A program made the translations under genes and the position numbers. Source: Elusimicrobiota bacterium (GTDB lineage Bacteria; Elusimicrobiota; Elusimicrobia; UBA1565; UBA9628). From it: a stretch of DNA of 64,000 nt. Location: the NCBI GenBank assembly GCA_023213235.1, contig CP096137.1:693587-757586 (forward strand), written 5' to 3'. Positions 1 through 8,444 of the stretch are shown in pieces (position 1 is the first letter of the stretch; each line of letters begins with the position of its first letter). The notes beneath the pieces were generated by a model. It searched no databases, was not told where the DNA came from, and worked only from the letters and a program-made list of their open reading frames with translations.

Positions 1-255
1 CACTTCCCGGACGTCTCCGTGCTGATCGGCCGCGAGTATCACCAGGCCCTGGAGAAGTTCCCCGAGATCGTCAAGGTCGTCGGAGACGTCCTCAAGACGC
101 ACGAGACCGTCCACCGCGCCGAGGTCTCGATCATGCACGGCGACGCGCCGCTCGTCATCGGCTACTCGACTTTGCAGGTGAAGAACAAGCGCGGCGACTA
201 CCTGGGGCTCGGCATGATCTTCCAGGACCTGACCTTCGTGAAGAAGAAGGCATGA
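1..255 (+). CDS. PAS-domain signalling protein, 3' end only
   Basis: The reading frame is open from the first base, so this is the C-terminal end of a gene that starts outside the window. The visible 84 residues end in LGLGMIFQDLTFVKKKA after a GYSTLQV strand, which matches the last strands of a PAS fold. The GAF-PAS protein encoded at 61349-62233 ends in the very similar LLGYSTLLIQD and GITFQDITQFQQKA, so the two are probably paralogues. The role is presumably sensing or relaying a signal, but the ligand and output domain cannot be seen. The stop codon overlaps the start of the next gene (ATGA), which suggests translational coupling. Confidence 0.6.
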   Translation, partial: HFPDVSVLIGREYHQALEKFPEIVKVVGDVLKTHETVHRAEVSIMHGDAPLVIGYSTLQVKNKRGDYLGLGMIFQDLTFVKKKA

Positions 256-917
256 AAGCCCTGCTCGCCGCCGCCCTGCTCGCGCTCGCCCCGTCGGCCT
301 TCGCCGCGAGCCCGCTCGTCGGCTCCTGGAACAAGGACGGCGCTCCCGCCGCCGAGGTCCGCGTCGACGGCACCGCGACCGTCGACGGCGAGGCCGTACG
401 CTGGAAGGCCTCCGGAAACACGCTCACCTTGCGCTACGCCGACGGGCGCGTCGAGGTCATGGAGTACGCGCTGCGCGGCGACGTCCTGACCGTCACGATG
501 GAGGGCGAGTCCGAGACCTACACGCGCGCCGGCAAGGCGAAGGCCGCCAAGGCCAAGGGGCCGGCGCCGACGCCGGCCGGCAAGGACAAGCTCTCGACGA
601 TGCTGACGGGCTCCGCCTGGTGTTGGATGCGCTACAACAAGATCGCCGGCACCACGAAGCAGGAGCGCGTCGTGTTCGACAGGAGCGGCGCGTGGGGCTC
701 GGGCGCCCGCGGCGAGACGTACTCGAGCGGGATGCACGGCACCGCGTACGGCCAGACGGACTCCTCGTCCGGCGGGCGCTGGTCGGTGAAGGGGAAGTCC
801 CTGCTCATGTCCGAGGGCGGCGGCGCCCTCGAGGACGTGGGACTCTCGGTGTCCTACAATTCGAACGGGCACCCTCTGCTCAACGTCGCCGGAAAGGAAT
901 ACTACAGCTGCGACTAG
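252..917 (+). CDS. Secreted hypothetical protein
   Basis: A 221-residue protein with a clear signal peptide (MKALLAAALLALAPSAFA, cleavage before ASP). The first half has beta-strand-like alternation resembling small lipocalin-like or DUF-type domains (LVGSW near the mature N-terminus, then short strands). A lysine/alanine/proline linker follows at about residues 95-115, and then a second segment rich in Gly and Ser with WCWMRYNK and a C-terminal YYSCD. I do not recognise the family. It starts inside the stop codon of the preceding PAS gene and is therefore likely co-transcribed with it. Probably periplasmic or cell-surface; function unknown. Confidence 0.7.
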   Translation: MKALLAAALLALAPSAFAASPLVGSWNKDGAPAAEVRVDGTATVDGEAVRWKASGNTLTLRYADGRVEVMEYALRGDVLTVTMEGESETYTRAGKAKAAKAKGPAPTPAGKDKLSTMLTGSAWCWMRYNKIAGTTKQERVVFDRSGAWGSGARGETYSSGMHGTAYGQTDSSSGGRWSVKGKSLLMSEGGGALEDVGLSVSYNSNGHPLLNVAGKEYYSCD

Positions 918-1240
918 CCGGCGGGCACGGCGCACGCCTTCGCGTAGCAGCGCGAGATCGCCAGGCTGGCCAAAGACCAGGCGAACGCGGCCTCCGCGAC
1001 GCGGACGGGATCGGGCGAGCCCAGAACCCCGGCGCCCGCACCGAAGAATAAGCCGTAGAGCGCGGCGTCCTTGAGCGTCAGGCCCGGGATCTTGCCGAGA
1101 ATCCAGGTCCAGAAGAAGGCGGCGACGACGCGCGCCGCGAATCCTGAGGGGGCCGCCGCCCAGACGGACGGGGTCGCCGCGAACGCGATGACGCCGCCGG
1201 CGACGGCGCCTTTCCATGGGGACAGGCAGCGGTGCTCCAT
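914..1240 (-). CDS. Small membrane protein, unknown
   Basis: A 108-residue protein with three probable membrane segments (residues 10-28, 36-50 and 58-78), the second containing FFWTWILGKIPG. The start codon overlaps the stop of the upstream serine hydrolase gene (TGATG), which favours this start over a longer reading frame that continues antisense to the hydrolase. It is therefore likely translated together with the hydrolase. The gene ends convergently with the gene at 252-917, overlapping it by four bases. I do not recognise a family. Confidence 0.6.
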   Translation of the reverse strand: MEHRCLSPWKGAVAGGVIAFAATPSVWAAAPSGFAARVVAAFFWTWILGKIPGLTLKDAALYGLFFGAGAGVLGSPDPVRVAEAAFAWSLASLAISRCYAKACAVPAG

Positions 1241-2555
1241 CAGGCGGCCTCGAGGACGTCTTTCAGAAATTCGGCGTGGTTCCACGCCTTGATGTCGATG
1301 GAGAGCCCCATGCGCACGACGACGAGGCCGCGCGAGGGGATCACGGTCAGGCATTGTCCCTCGTGGCCGAGCGCGTGGAAGGCGTCGGCGGGGATCGCCG
1401 CCGCGGCGGACGTCTCGCCGCCGAGCTCCTTCGACAGCTTGAGCCACCAGTGCGCGCCGTATTTCTCGTTCGGGGCGCGGGGCGCCGGCGTCGCAGAGAA
1501 CTTCACCCAGCCGGCCGGCAGGACGTCGCGGCCGCCCTCGGCGTAGAGAAGGCCGAAGCGCGCCCAGTCCCGCGCCGTCGCGAACAGGAAGGAAGACCCG
1601 ATGAAGGTGCCCGTCGCGTCCGTCTCGAACACCGCGCTGTCCATGCCGAGCGGATCGAACAGCGCGCGGCGCGGCCACGACGGGTAGTTCTCCTCGCCGA
1701 CGGCGCGCCGCGCGATCAGCGAGAGGATGTTGGTCGTGCCGCTCGCGTACTTCCAGACCGTTCCGGGGATCGACTCGAGCGGCCGCGCGGCGGCGTAGCC
1801 TCCGGCGTCGTGGGCGTCGAAGAGCATGGCGTTGACGTCGGAGCCCGTGTCGGCGTAGATCTCGGAGAAGTTCAAGCCCGAGCTCATGCGAAGAAGATCC
1901 TCGAGCGAGATCGCTGAACGGTCGTCCCCGGTCCACTCGGGAAGAAGCCCGCGGTCGGCGAGGGACAGCTTGCCGTCCTTGACGAGGGTTCCGATCAGCG
2001 CGCCCATGACGCTCTTGGTCATCGACCAGCCGTTGAGCGGCGTTCCGGCGGAGAAGCCCGGAGCGTACGCCTCGGCCGCGACGGCGCCGTCCTTGAGGAT
2101 CACGACGGCGCGCGTGCGCCGCCGGCGCGGACCTCGCTCGGCGAGGGAGGCCTCGGCGAGCGTCTGGAGCGCGGCCGCGCGCCGCTCAGGGAAGTCCGCC
2201 GCGCGAGGCGTCACCGCGGGGGCGCGGCGAGCGGGAGGGCGCCCGGAGTCAGCGCGGCGCCGAAGCCGGGGCGCCACGCGGCCGTGCGGGGCTGGAAGCC
2301 GAAAAAGGAGCACGTCACCGAGCGCGCCTCGCGGTCGACCGTCGCGCCGAACAGGCGCATGAGCAGATAGGCCTCGTCGGACACCTCGGGTGCGGAGTCG
2401 GGCTCGAGGTCGAGGCCGGAGACGAACAGCGCGGAGGCCAGGGCCTTCGCCTTATAAGAGCAGCCTACCGCGACGAGACGGCGCAGGCGGGGCCAGGCCC
2501 ACGCGCGGAAGGCGAGCGCGGTGAAGAGGGCGAAGAAGATGTGCTTCTGCGTCAT
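1240..2555 (-). CDS. Beta-lactamase-family serine hydrolase (frameshifted)
   Basis: Belongs to the class C beta-lactamase/6-aminohexanoate-dimer hydrolase group of serine hydrolases. The nucleophile motif SxxK is seen as WSMTKSV, followed by YASG in the position of the tyrosine motif and HEGQ near the C-terminus. The N-terminal part (from MTQKHIFFALF at 2555) holds a membrane-anchor helix, SYKAKALASALFVSG and WRPGFGAAL, which precede the catalytic domain in this group. The two parts lie in different frames and meet at a run of five G at 2218-2222, so one base is probably missing. With that corrected the protein is about 435 residues. Predicted to act in the periplasm or on the envelope; substrate unknown. 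Confidence 0.75.
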
Positions 2556-2559
2556 GGCG

Positions 2560-4125
2560 CTAAGGCAGGGCCCCGTCGACGGCGGCGGCGGCGAAGCGCA
2601 GGAAGCCGGGAAGCGCCTTTGCGTCCTCGCGGCGCAAGCGCGCGAGTTCGTCGAGCAGGGCCATGTTGATCACCGCGCCGTCCTTCGCGGCGGCGACGAG
2701 GGCGCCGCGCGTGTGGTAGGACTCGGAGACGACGCGCAGGCCGCCCTCGGAGGTTTTCATCTTGGCCGAGGCCCGATACAGCGCCTCGAGGGACTCCCAA
2801 CGCGCGGAGTCGAAGGAGCCGTGCGGTTCGCCCTTCTCCAGGCGCGGGCGCAGCAGGGGCATCGTCAGCGGGAGATCCCATCGGCGGCCGTCGCCGGAGA
2901 CCTTGTACGACGAGAGCTTGTTGCGGTCCGTTCCCAGGGCGCTTCCGGGCAAGGCGTCGGCGGCGGCGAACGTCCAGGGCGCCTGCGCGGGCGCCTTCGG
3001 CGCGGGACCGACGTGCGGCGCGAGGCGCCCGGCGTAGGCGGCGAGTCGCGCGCGCGCCGCCTCGTCGTGCTTCTCGACGGGCGCGGAGGCCAGCGCGCGC
3101 AGGCGCTCGAGCAGTCGCGCCGGGCGGTATAAATAGACCGCGCCCGCGCCGGGCAAAGAGGGATCCGGATGAAGCACGCGCCGCAATCCGAGGGCGGCCG
3201 CCGCCTTCGTCGCGAGGATGCGGCCGATCGCGCCCGAGTCGCCGTTGTACATGTAGTACCCCGGCTTGCGCGCGTCAAGCAGGAAGGCGGAAAACGTCGG
3301 GTCCTGGCCGCTCAGGTAGTCGAGCGCGGCCTCGTCGCCCGCCGCCTTGAGTTCGGCGGCGACGCTCGCGAAGGCGGCCGAGGCCTCGCGGGAGACGGCG
3401 GCGGACTCGGGCAGCGCCTTCGAGCCCGCGCGCACCTGGGCGACGATGCGCTTTCCCTGCTCGGTCGCCGCGCCCCACGCGTCGACGAGCGGCTGGGCCT
3501 CCGCGCTGATCCCGAGGAACTCCGGCGTGCCGCTCGCGTTGTGCCAGCGCTGGCCGGAGGGATAGCGCAGCGCGTTCTCGTCGAGCGCGTCGCCGATGCG
3601 GGTGCGCTGAAGCCACAAGGAGTCCGCGAGCGGGTAGCCGAGCACGGCGGCGCCGAGAAACACGCTCTTGTTGGCCGACGTCAGCGCCTTGTCGTCGACG
3701 CCGGCGAGCAGGACGTCGTCCGCCGGCGAGGGGCCGGCGGACGCCTCGACGAGGCCGCGCGCCTTCCAGCCGTCCCAGAGGCTCTCGAGCGCGGCGTCGC
3801 GCTCGGCCGCCGGTAGCTCGGCGAAATTCGCGGGCAGGATCTCGCGGGCGGCCTGAACCCGGTTCAGCGCCTCGGCCCGCGGGACGGCGGCGACCGGCGA
3901 CGCGGCGACGGGAACGGGCGCGGCGACGGCCGCCTGGACGCTCGGCAGCAGGATCGACGGCGTCAGCGCCGGGATCGCGGCCGAGGGGTTCAAGATCGCG
4001 AGGTCGAGCTGGAGCTGGGCGACGACGGGCGTCGGCGCGAGCGGAACGCTCAGCGCCGGCACGCTCACGACGCCGGCGCGCGCCGGCGCCAACAGCAGGA
4101 GGGCGAGGGGGAGCCCCGGGACCAT
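2560..4125 (-). CDS. Secreted PSL-leader protein, unknown function
   Basis: A 521-residue protein. A signal peptide (MVPGLPLALLLLAPARA) is followed by about 70 residues rich in Val, Pro, Ala and Leu with repeated PALSVPL and IPALTPSILLPS motifs. The same type of leader appears in five other proteins of the window. The mature part is mostly helical with a more structured centre (PGYYMYNGDSGAIGRI). No catalytic motif or known domain is recognised. A -10 box CATACT ends six bases before the ATG, so the mRNA is probably leaderless. It lies just upstream of the serine hydrolase, five bases from its start, and may be co-transcribed with it. Likely located in the periplasm or outer envelope. Confidence 0.65.
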   Translation of the reverse strand: MVPGLPLALLLLAPARAGVVSVPALSVPLAPTPVVAQLQLDLAILNPSAAIPALTPSILLPSVQAAVAAPVPVAASPVAAVPRAEALNRVQAAREILPANFAELPAAERDAALESLWDGWKARGLVEASAGPSPADDVLLAGVDDKALTSANKSVFLGAAVLGYPLADSLWLQRTRIGDALDENALRYPSGQRWHNASGTPEFLGISAEAQPLVDAWGAATEQGKRIVAQVRAGSKALPESAAVSREASAAFASVAAELKAAGDEAALDYLSGQDPTFSAFLLDARKPGYYMYNGDSGAIGRILATKAAAALGLRRVLHPDPSLPGAGAVYLYRPARLLERLRALASAPVEKHDEAARARLAAYAGRLAPHVGPAPKAPAQAPWTFAAADALPGSALGTDRNKLSSYKVSGDGRRWDLPLTMPLLRPRLEKGEPHGSFDSARWESLEALYRASAKMKTSEGGLRVVSESYHTRGALVAAAKDGAVINMALLDELARLRREDAKALPGFLRFAAAAVDGALP

Positions 4126-4131
4126 GCCCCC

Positions 4132-4137
4132 AGTATG
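4132..4137 (-). promoter_or_regulatory. -10 box, leaderless type
   Basis: CATACT followed by six bases (GGGGGC) and the ATG of the gene ending at 2560. The A of ATG would be the first transcribed base. No clear -35 box is seen. Confidence 0.5.
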
Positions 4138-4162
4138 GCCCCCGAAGCGGAGTTTTTCCAGG

Positions 4163-4526
4163 CTATTCGGCGCGGCAGGCGGAGCGGATCTTCTTCTCGT
4201 CGCGCAGAAGGTCGACGGTTCCGTCTTCCTTCATATAGAGCTCGAAGATCCCGTCGGAGAAGCGCCGTCCGGCCACGGTCTCGATCGCGCGCAGAGAGAA
4301 GTCGTCTCCGCCCACCGACAGCACGGCGCCGACGCCGCCCGGGGGAAGTAGACGTCGAACGGGTCGGCCGACGGGCACGAATACGTCGTGCGGTGGTCCG
4401 GCAGGGCGGCGAGCTTGGGCGCCTCGACCCGCGAGGCCTTGGCGCGCAGCTTCGCGGTCTGGTAGCGGATTTCGTTGCAGCCGGCCGTCAGCAGCAGCGC
4501 GGCGAGCGCTAAAGTACGCGGCACCA
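4163..4526 (-). CDS. MliC-like lipoprotein (frameshifted)
   Basis: A small lipoprotein: signal peptide with lipobox LLTAGC (MVPRTLALAALLLTAGCNEI), then a domain that reads YSCPSADPFDVYF, VLSVGGDDFSLR, AGRRFSDGIFELYMK and a final C. The order of a Tyr-Ser-Cys start, a short beta strand, a G-x-R/Y-SDG-x-E turn and a closing Cys is that of the MliC/PliC family, membrane-anchored inhibitors of C-type lysozyme. The two halves are in different frames and join at a five-G run at 4341-4345. The start overlaps the end of the methyltransferase gene by 18 bases, so the two are probably one transcript. The family call rests on pattern only. Confidence 0.6.
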
Positions 4527-5755
4527 TAGAACCTTCAGGTACTCGCCTTCCGGGTGGTCCGCCGTGAACGGGTGGTCGGGGCCCGCGCCGCTCTTGCGGA
4601 AGATCTGCACGCGGCGCCCGGCGGAGCCGGCGGCCGTGCGCACGAACTGCGTGAACTCGTCCCACGACAGCATGCCGGAGCACGAGCACGTGACCAGTAT
4701 CCCGCCCGGCTCGAGCACGACCATGCCGAGGCGGTTCAGGTCGATGTACTTCTGGCGGCCGAGCGCGTAGCCTTCCTGGTTGGCGATCAGCTTGTAGGGG
4801 TCGAGGATGATCACGCCGTAGCGCTTGGAGTTCATCGCGGCCTGGCGCAGGTACGGGAACGCGTCGGCGGTCACCGCGTCGATGCGGACCTGGTTGGCGT
4901 TGGCGTTCATCTTGAGGATCGCGCCCGCGTCGGGATCGAGCTCGACGGCCGTGACTTCCTCGGCGCCGCCGAGCTTCTTCGCGTAAAGCCCGAAGCCGCC
5001 CGTGTAGGAGCACACGTCGAGCACTTTCTTGCCCTTGGTGAACTGGAGGAGGGCCGCTCTGTTTTCCCGCTGATCCGTGAAGAAGCCGGTCTTGTAGCCG
5101 GTCGAGGGATCGACGATGAACGTGACGCCGTTTTCCTTGACGCGCGTGCCGGTGCCTTTGTTCGGGTCGACCCGGAAGCCCTCCATCTCCTGGGTGTGCG
5201 GGGAGGCGCGGTGGAAGAAGCGGGCCTGCGGGAACTGGAGCTTGAGCGCGCGCTCGATGCGCGCGGCCTGCTTGAACATGCCCAGCGAGTAGAACTCGAG
5301 GGCGATGCAGTCGCCGTAGCGGTCGACGACGAGCCCCGGCAGGCCGTCGCCGTGGTCGTGCACGAGGCGGTACGCGTCGCTGCGGGAGTCGAGGTCGAGG
5401 ATCTTGCGGCGGAACGTGACGGCGGTCGCGATGCGCTCGTTGAAGAACGCCTCGGGATCGAACGCGCCGACGCCGCGCGTGAGCAGGCGCAACGCGATCA
5501 GGCTGCGCGGGTTGTAGAGCGCGATGCCGTACGGGGCGTCGAAGCGGTCGTAGATCGCGACGATGTCCCCGGGTTTGGCCTTCGGGTCGACCTCGCCGAG
5601 CATTCTCTTATACAGCTGGTGTCCCGAGGCCGTCGAGCGCAGGCGCACCCACGGGATCGCGAGCTCGTGGCTCTTGGGTCGGCCGACGAGCTTGGGGCGC
5701 GGAGGGAAGGACTCCTTGGGCTCGTCGGGCTCGGGGGGACGGGGCGATCTTCCAC
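4509..5755 (-). CDS. rlmI: 23S rRNA (cytosine-5) methyltransferase, RlmI type
   Basis: A SAM-dependent RNA methyltransferase of about 410 residues. An N-terminal PUA domain (IPWVRLRSTASG, then GDIVAIYDRF and YGIALYNPRSLIALRLL) is followed by an RlmI-type central region and a Rossmann methyltransferase domain with VLDVCSYTGGFGL (SAM binding), VELDPDA, VIILDPYKL (in place of DPPKF) and VTCSCSGML. The likely start is GTG at 5755 (MEDRPVP); a six-G run at 5733-5738 separates it from the main frame, so one base is probably missing. Known members methylate a 23S rRNA cytosine; the exact target here cannot be told. The gene overlaps the downstream lipoprotein gene. Confidence 0.75.
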
Positions 5756-5771
5756 GAGTACAGTCTACCAA

Positions 5772-5798
5772 ATGGAACTTTTCGAGGGGTTCAATCGT
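5772..5798 (+). repeat. 27-bp repeat, copy A
   Basis: This 27-base stretch shares its first 11 and last 9 bases, and about 23 of 27 bases overall, with positions 59227-59253, which lie directly before the HNH endonuclease gene. Read on the plus strand both copies encode M-E-L-F-x-G-F-N-R. Copy A sits in the intergenic gap between the methyltransferase and MurU-like genes. Confidence 0.5.
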
Positions 5799-5850
5799 AT
5801 GTATGGAGAGTGGCGCTTCGCGAGAAGCCCGTCGTCCCTTTGCCGGTCCG

Positions 5851-6585
5851 CTAGGCGGGATTCGCCGCCGCCCAGGCCTCGGCTTTGGCGAGCTTCTCGG
5901 CGTCGCCGATGTCGTGCCAAGCCCAGGCGTCGCCGCGGAAGGCGCGGATGTCGGCGCCCGCGGCGGCCAGGCGCACGTAGGTCTTCGTGATCGAGAACAC
6001 GCCCGTCTCGGTGATCTTGTCGAGCAACTCGGGCGAGATCGCGTGGATCCCGTCGAAGGGCAGGCGCTGCGGATTGGGCACCGGGCCCTTCGCCCAGGTC
6101 TTGGCGCCCTCGCCGCGGTCGTGGCCGGCCAGGCGCCCCTTCGCGTCGAACAGGAAGGCGCGCCCGCTCTCGCGCTCGCGCACCGACAAAGTCGCCAGCG
6201 CACCCGATTCCTTATGAAAAGCCATCAGGGCTTTCAGGTCGAGGTCGGTGAGCACGTCGGCGTTATGCACGAAGAACGGGTCGCGGCCCTTGAGGAGCAT
6301 CGCGGCCTTCTTAATCGCGCCGCCGGTGTCGAGCAGCAGGGTGTCCTCACGCGAGACGGAGATGGGCACGGCGAGGCGCTTTGCGGCCGCGGCGCAGAAG
6401 TCGGCGACCTGCTGAGGATGGGCGTGGGCGTTGACGACGAAGGACTTCACGCCCGCGGCCTTGAGACGGATGAGATTGCGCTCGAGCATCGGCACGCCGC
6501 CGACCGGAATCAGCGCCTTCGGCGTCGAGTCGGTGAGGGGCTTGAGGCGCGACCCCACGCCCGCGGCGAGGATCAGCGCCTTCAT
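5851..6585 (-). CDS. murU: Sugar-1-phosphate nucleotidyltransferase, MurU-like
   Basis: A 244-residue nucleotidyltransferase that begins with the diagnostic LILAAGVGSRLKPLTDSTPK loop and has PVGGVPMLERNL, VHNADVLTDLD (metal-binding Asp) and a C-terminal WHDIGDAEKL. In Pseudomonas MurU converts N-acetylmuramate 1-phosphate and UTP to UDP-MurNAc, bypassing de novo synthesis and fosfomycin inhibition. The start overlaps the stop of the upstream kinase gene (ATGA), and that kinase resembles AmgK, the enzyme that supplies MurU's substrate. The context thus supports the MurU role over a glucose-1-phosphate or mannose-1-phosphate role, which cannot be excluded by sequence alone. Cytoplasmic. Confidence 0.7.
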   Translation of the reverse strand: MKALILAAGVGSRLKPLTDSTPKALIPVGGVPMLERNLIRLKAAGVKSFVVNAHAHPQQVADFCAAAAKRLAVPISVSREDTLLLDTGGAIKKAAMLLKGRDPFFVHNADVLTDLDLKALMAFHKESGALATLSVRERESGRAFLFDAKGRLAGHDRGEGAKTWAKGPVPNPQRLPFDGIHAISPELLDKITETGVFSITKTYVRLAAAGADIRAFRGDAWAWHDIGDAEKLAKAEAWAAANPA

Positions 6586-8012
6586 GCTTTCGGCCAGCGC
6601 GGCTTCTCGCGGTGGGAAACGACGGCGGAGACGCCCTGGTCGCGCAGGTGCTTGGCGAGGCGCTCGGCCATGTACACGGAGCGATGCTGGCCGCCCGTGC
6701 AGCCGAAGGCCACGAGCAGGTCGGTGAAGTTGCGGCGGCCGTAGTCTTCGACGGCCTGGTCGACGAGCGAGAAAGCCGACCGCGCCCACCGGTCCACGTT
6801 CTCTTCTTTGGACAGATAGGCGATGACGGGGCCGTCGAGTCCGGACTGGGTCTTGAACTCGGCCTGGCGGCCGGGGTTCGGGAGGCAGCGGCAGTCGAAC
6901 ACATAGCCTCCGCCGTGGCCTCCGTCGTCGACCGGAACGCCGCCCTTGTAGGAGAAGCTCTGGATGCGCACGGTCAGCTTCAGTTTGGCCGAGCCGAACT
7001 GGCGCATGGCCGTCGAGGCCACGAGGCGCTGGAATACCTTTTGAGCTCGGGCACGTCGACCGGCAGGCCGTGAGTGTTGAGAACGTGCTCGATGTTCCGG
7101 ATCGCGTAGGGAATGCTCTGGAGGAACAGGGGTTTCTTCTCGTGGAATCCCCGCAGGCCGTAGGCGCCCATGGCCTGCATGATCCGGATCAGCACGAAGC
7201 CCGGGAAGTACTTCTTGAACTCGGCGCGGTCGATCTTGGCGTGCTTGCCGGCCTCGGCGATGTACAGCTCCAGAAGCTCGTCGCGCAGCGCGAACGGGAC
7301 GTCCGCCTTCGCGTCGTACAGGAGCGAGGCGATGTCGTACTGCAGCGCGCCGCGGCGGCCGCCCTGGTAGTCGATGAAGTACGGCTTGCCCTCGTGGAGC
7401 ATCACGTTGCGCGACTGGAAGTCGCGGCACAGGAAGTAAGACCGGTCGGCGGCCAGGAGATAGTCCGAAAACACCTGGAAGTCCTCTTCGAGCCGTTCCT
7501 CGTGGAAGGGCACGCCGCCCAGGGTCAGGAAGTAGTATTTGAAGTAGTTGAGGTCCCACAGCATCGACTGCTTGTCGAAGCTCTTGCGGGGGTAGCACCA
7601 CGACTCGTCGATCGAGGCCCCCGCCACGATCGCGATCTTGGGGAGCCAGGCGACGACGTCGCGGTAGGCGGCGACGACCTCGGGGGAAGCCGGCGGGGGT
7701 GCGGCGCTTGCCGAGAAATTGGAAGAGGGTCGTGTCGCCGAGATCTTGTTCCAGGTACGCCGTGCAATCGGCATTCTCGGCATAGAACTCGGGAACGGGA
7801 ATGCCCTTCGCATGGAAGTGCTTGGAGAATTCGATGAAAGCGCGGTTCTCTTTGGCATCCTCGTTCAGAACCCCGATCGCGGAACGGCCCGGGCCGATAA
7901 GCCGGTAGATCCGGCGATTGGAACCCTCCGCCCTGACCGGAGAAATGGACGCGGGCTCGGAACGGAAATGAAGGCGATAAAGCTCGCGGAGAATATCAAG
8001 CGTATCCGTCAC
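6582..8012 (-). CDS. AmgK-like sugar kinase fused to RapZ C-terminal domain
   Basis: One 476-residue protein whose middle third is shifted in frame by two compensating indels, at a five-G run (7695-7699) and a four-T run (7039-7042). The N-terminal two thirds is an aminoglycoside-phosphotransferase fold: GSNRRIYRL, then FLCRDFQSRNVMLHEGKPYFIDYQG (catalytic Asp and Asn, metal-binding Asp). The C-terminal third is a RapZ-type domain: VRIQSFSYKGGVPVDDGG, VFDCRCLPNPG and FGCTGGQHRSVYMAERL. AmgK phosphorylates the anomeric hydroxyl of MurNAc/GlcNAc; RapZ in E. coli senses glucosamine-6-phosphate and controls GlmS synthesis. Similar kinase-RapZ fusions are known from Bacteroidetes. Starts with GTG six bases after a TAAGAT box; overlaps murU. 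Confidence 0.75.
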   Translation of the reverse strand: MTDTLDILRELYRLHFRSEPASISPVRAEGSNRRIYRLIGPGRSAIGVLNEDAKENRAFIEFSKHFHAKGIPVPEFYAENADCTAYLEQDLGDTTLFQFLGKRRTPAGFPRGRRRLPRRRRLAPQDRDRGGGLDRRVVVLPPQELRQAVDAVGPQLLQILLPDPGRRALPRGTARRGLPGVFGLSPGRRPVLLPVPRLPVAQRDAPRGQAVLHRLPGRPPRRAAVRHRLAPVRREGGRPVRAARRASGAVHRRGRQARQDRPRRVQEVLPGLRADPDHAGHGRLRPAGIPREETPVPPEHSLRDPEHRARSQHSRPAGRRARAQKVFQRLVASTAMRQFGSAKLKLTVRIQSFSYKGGVPVDDGGHGGGYVFDCRCLPNPGRQAEFKTQSGLDGPVIAYLSKEENVDRWARSAFSLVDQAVEDYGRRNFTDLLVAFGCTGGQHRSVYMAERLAKHLRDQGVSAVVSHREKPRWPKA

Positions 8013-8018
8013 TCGCCC

Positions 8019-8024
8019 ATCTTA
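8019..8024 (-). promoter_or_regulatory. -10 box of the kinase-murU operon
   Basis: TAAGAT on the minus strand, then six bases, then the GTG start at 8012. Predicted leaderless transcript. The plus-strand promoter of the cupredoxin gene lies 34 bases away, facing the other direction. Confidence 0.45.
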
Positions 8025-8032
8025 CCGCTTCA

Positions 8033-8048
8033 CTGGACGCGCGTCCAG
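8033..8048. promoter_or_regulatory. 16-bp perfect palindrome, putative operator
   Basis: CTGGACGCGCGTCCAG is a perfect palindrome in the divergent gap between the kinase-murU operon and the cupredoxin gene. It sits where the -35 region of the rightward promoter would be, and 9 bases behind the leftward -10 box, so a bound repressor could control both. The protein is unknown. Confidence 0.4.
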
Positions 8049-8057
8049 ACGATGGTT

Positions 8058-8063
8058 TATGAT
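8058..8063 (+). promoter_or_regulatory. -10 box of cupredoxin gene
   Basis: TATGAT, six bases, then ATG at 8070. Predicted leaderless transcript. Confidence 0.45.
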
Positions 8064-8069
8064 GAGCGT

Positions 8070-8444
8070 ATGAGAAACCTCCTGCTCGCCGCCGCCGTCC
8101 TCGCCGCCGCCGCCGCGTACGCCGTCGAGACCAAGGCTCCCGACGCCGCCGTGCGCGAGTTCAAGTCGGTCAACATCGAGGTCAAGGGCAACAAGATCTG
8201 GACGCCGGCCGTCTTCATCGTCAAGAAGGGCGAGAAGGTGAAGATCACGCTGATCAACACCGCGCCCTCCGGCGTGCACGCCTTCGCCATCGAGGGGTAC
8301 AAGGGCACCGAGGCCGCCGTCGACAACAAAGAGGGCGCCAACACGAAGGTCGTCGAGTTCACGGCCGACAAGGCCGGAATCTTCCGCGTGTTCTGCCCGA
8401 TGCACGCGCCCCACGTGGGCGGCCAGCTGCTCGTCCTCGAATAA
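8070..8444 (+). CDS. Secreted cupredoxin-like copper protein
   Basis: A 124-residue protein with a signal peptide (MRNLLLAAAVLAAAAAYA) and a single cupredoxin domain. Visible ligands are the His of SGVHAFAI and the Cys and His residues of FCPMHAPHVGG, which fit a type 1 copper site. Probably a periplasmic electron carrier or copper-binding protein. An upstream in-frame ATG at 8052 exists, but the signal peptide and -10 spacing favour 8070. The CDF exporter gene follows directly, its ATG immediately after the TAA, so the two form an operon consistent with metal handling. Confidence 0.8.
   Translation: MRNLLLAAAVLAAAAAYAVETKAPDAAVREFKSVNIEVKGNKIWTPAVFIVKKGEKVKITLINTAPSGVHAFAIEGYKGTEAAVDNKEGANTKVVEFTADKAGIFRVFCPMHAPHVGGQLLVLE

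Noticed and set aside
1240..2555. Programmed frameshifting as the cause of split genes
   Set aside because: The shifts lie at many different homopolymers without a common slippery site or stimulatory structure, and need missing bases rather than ribosomal slippage to restore the proteins.
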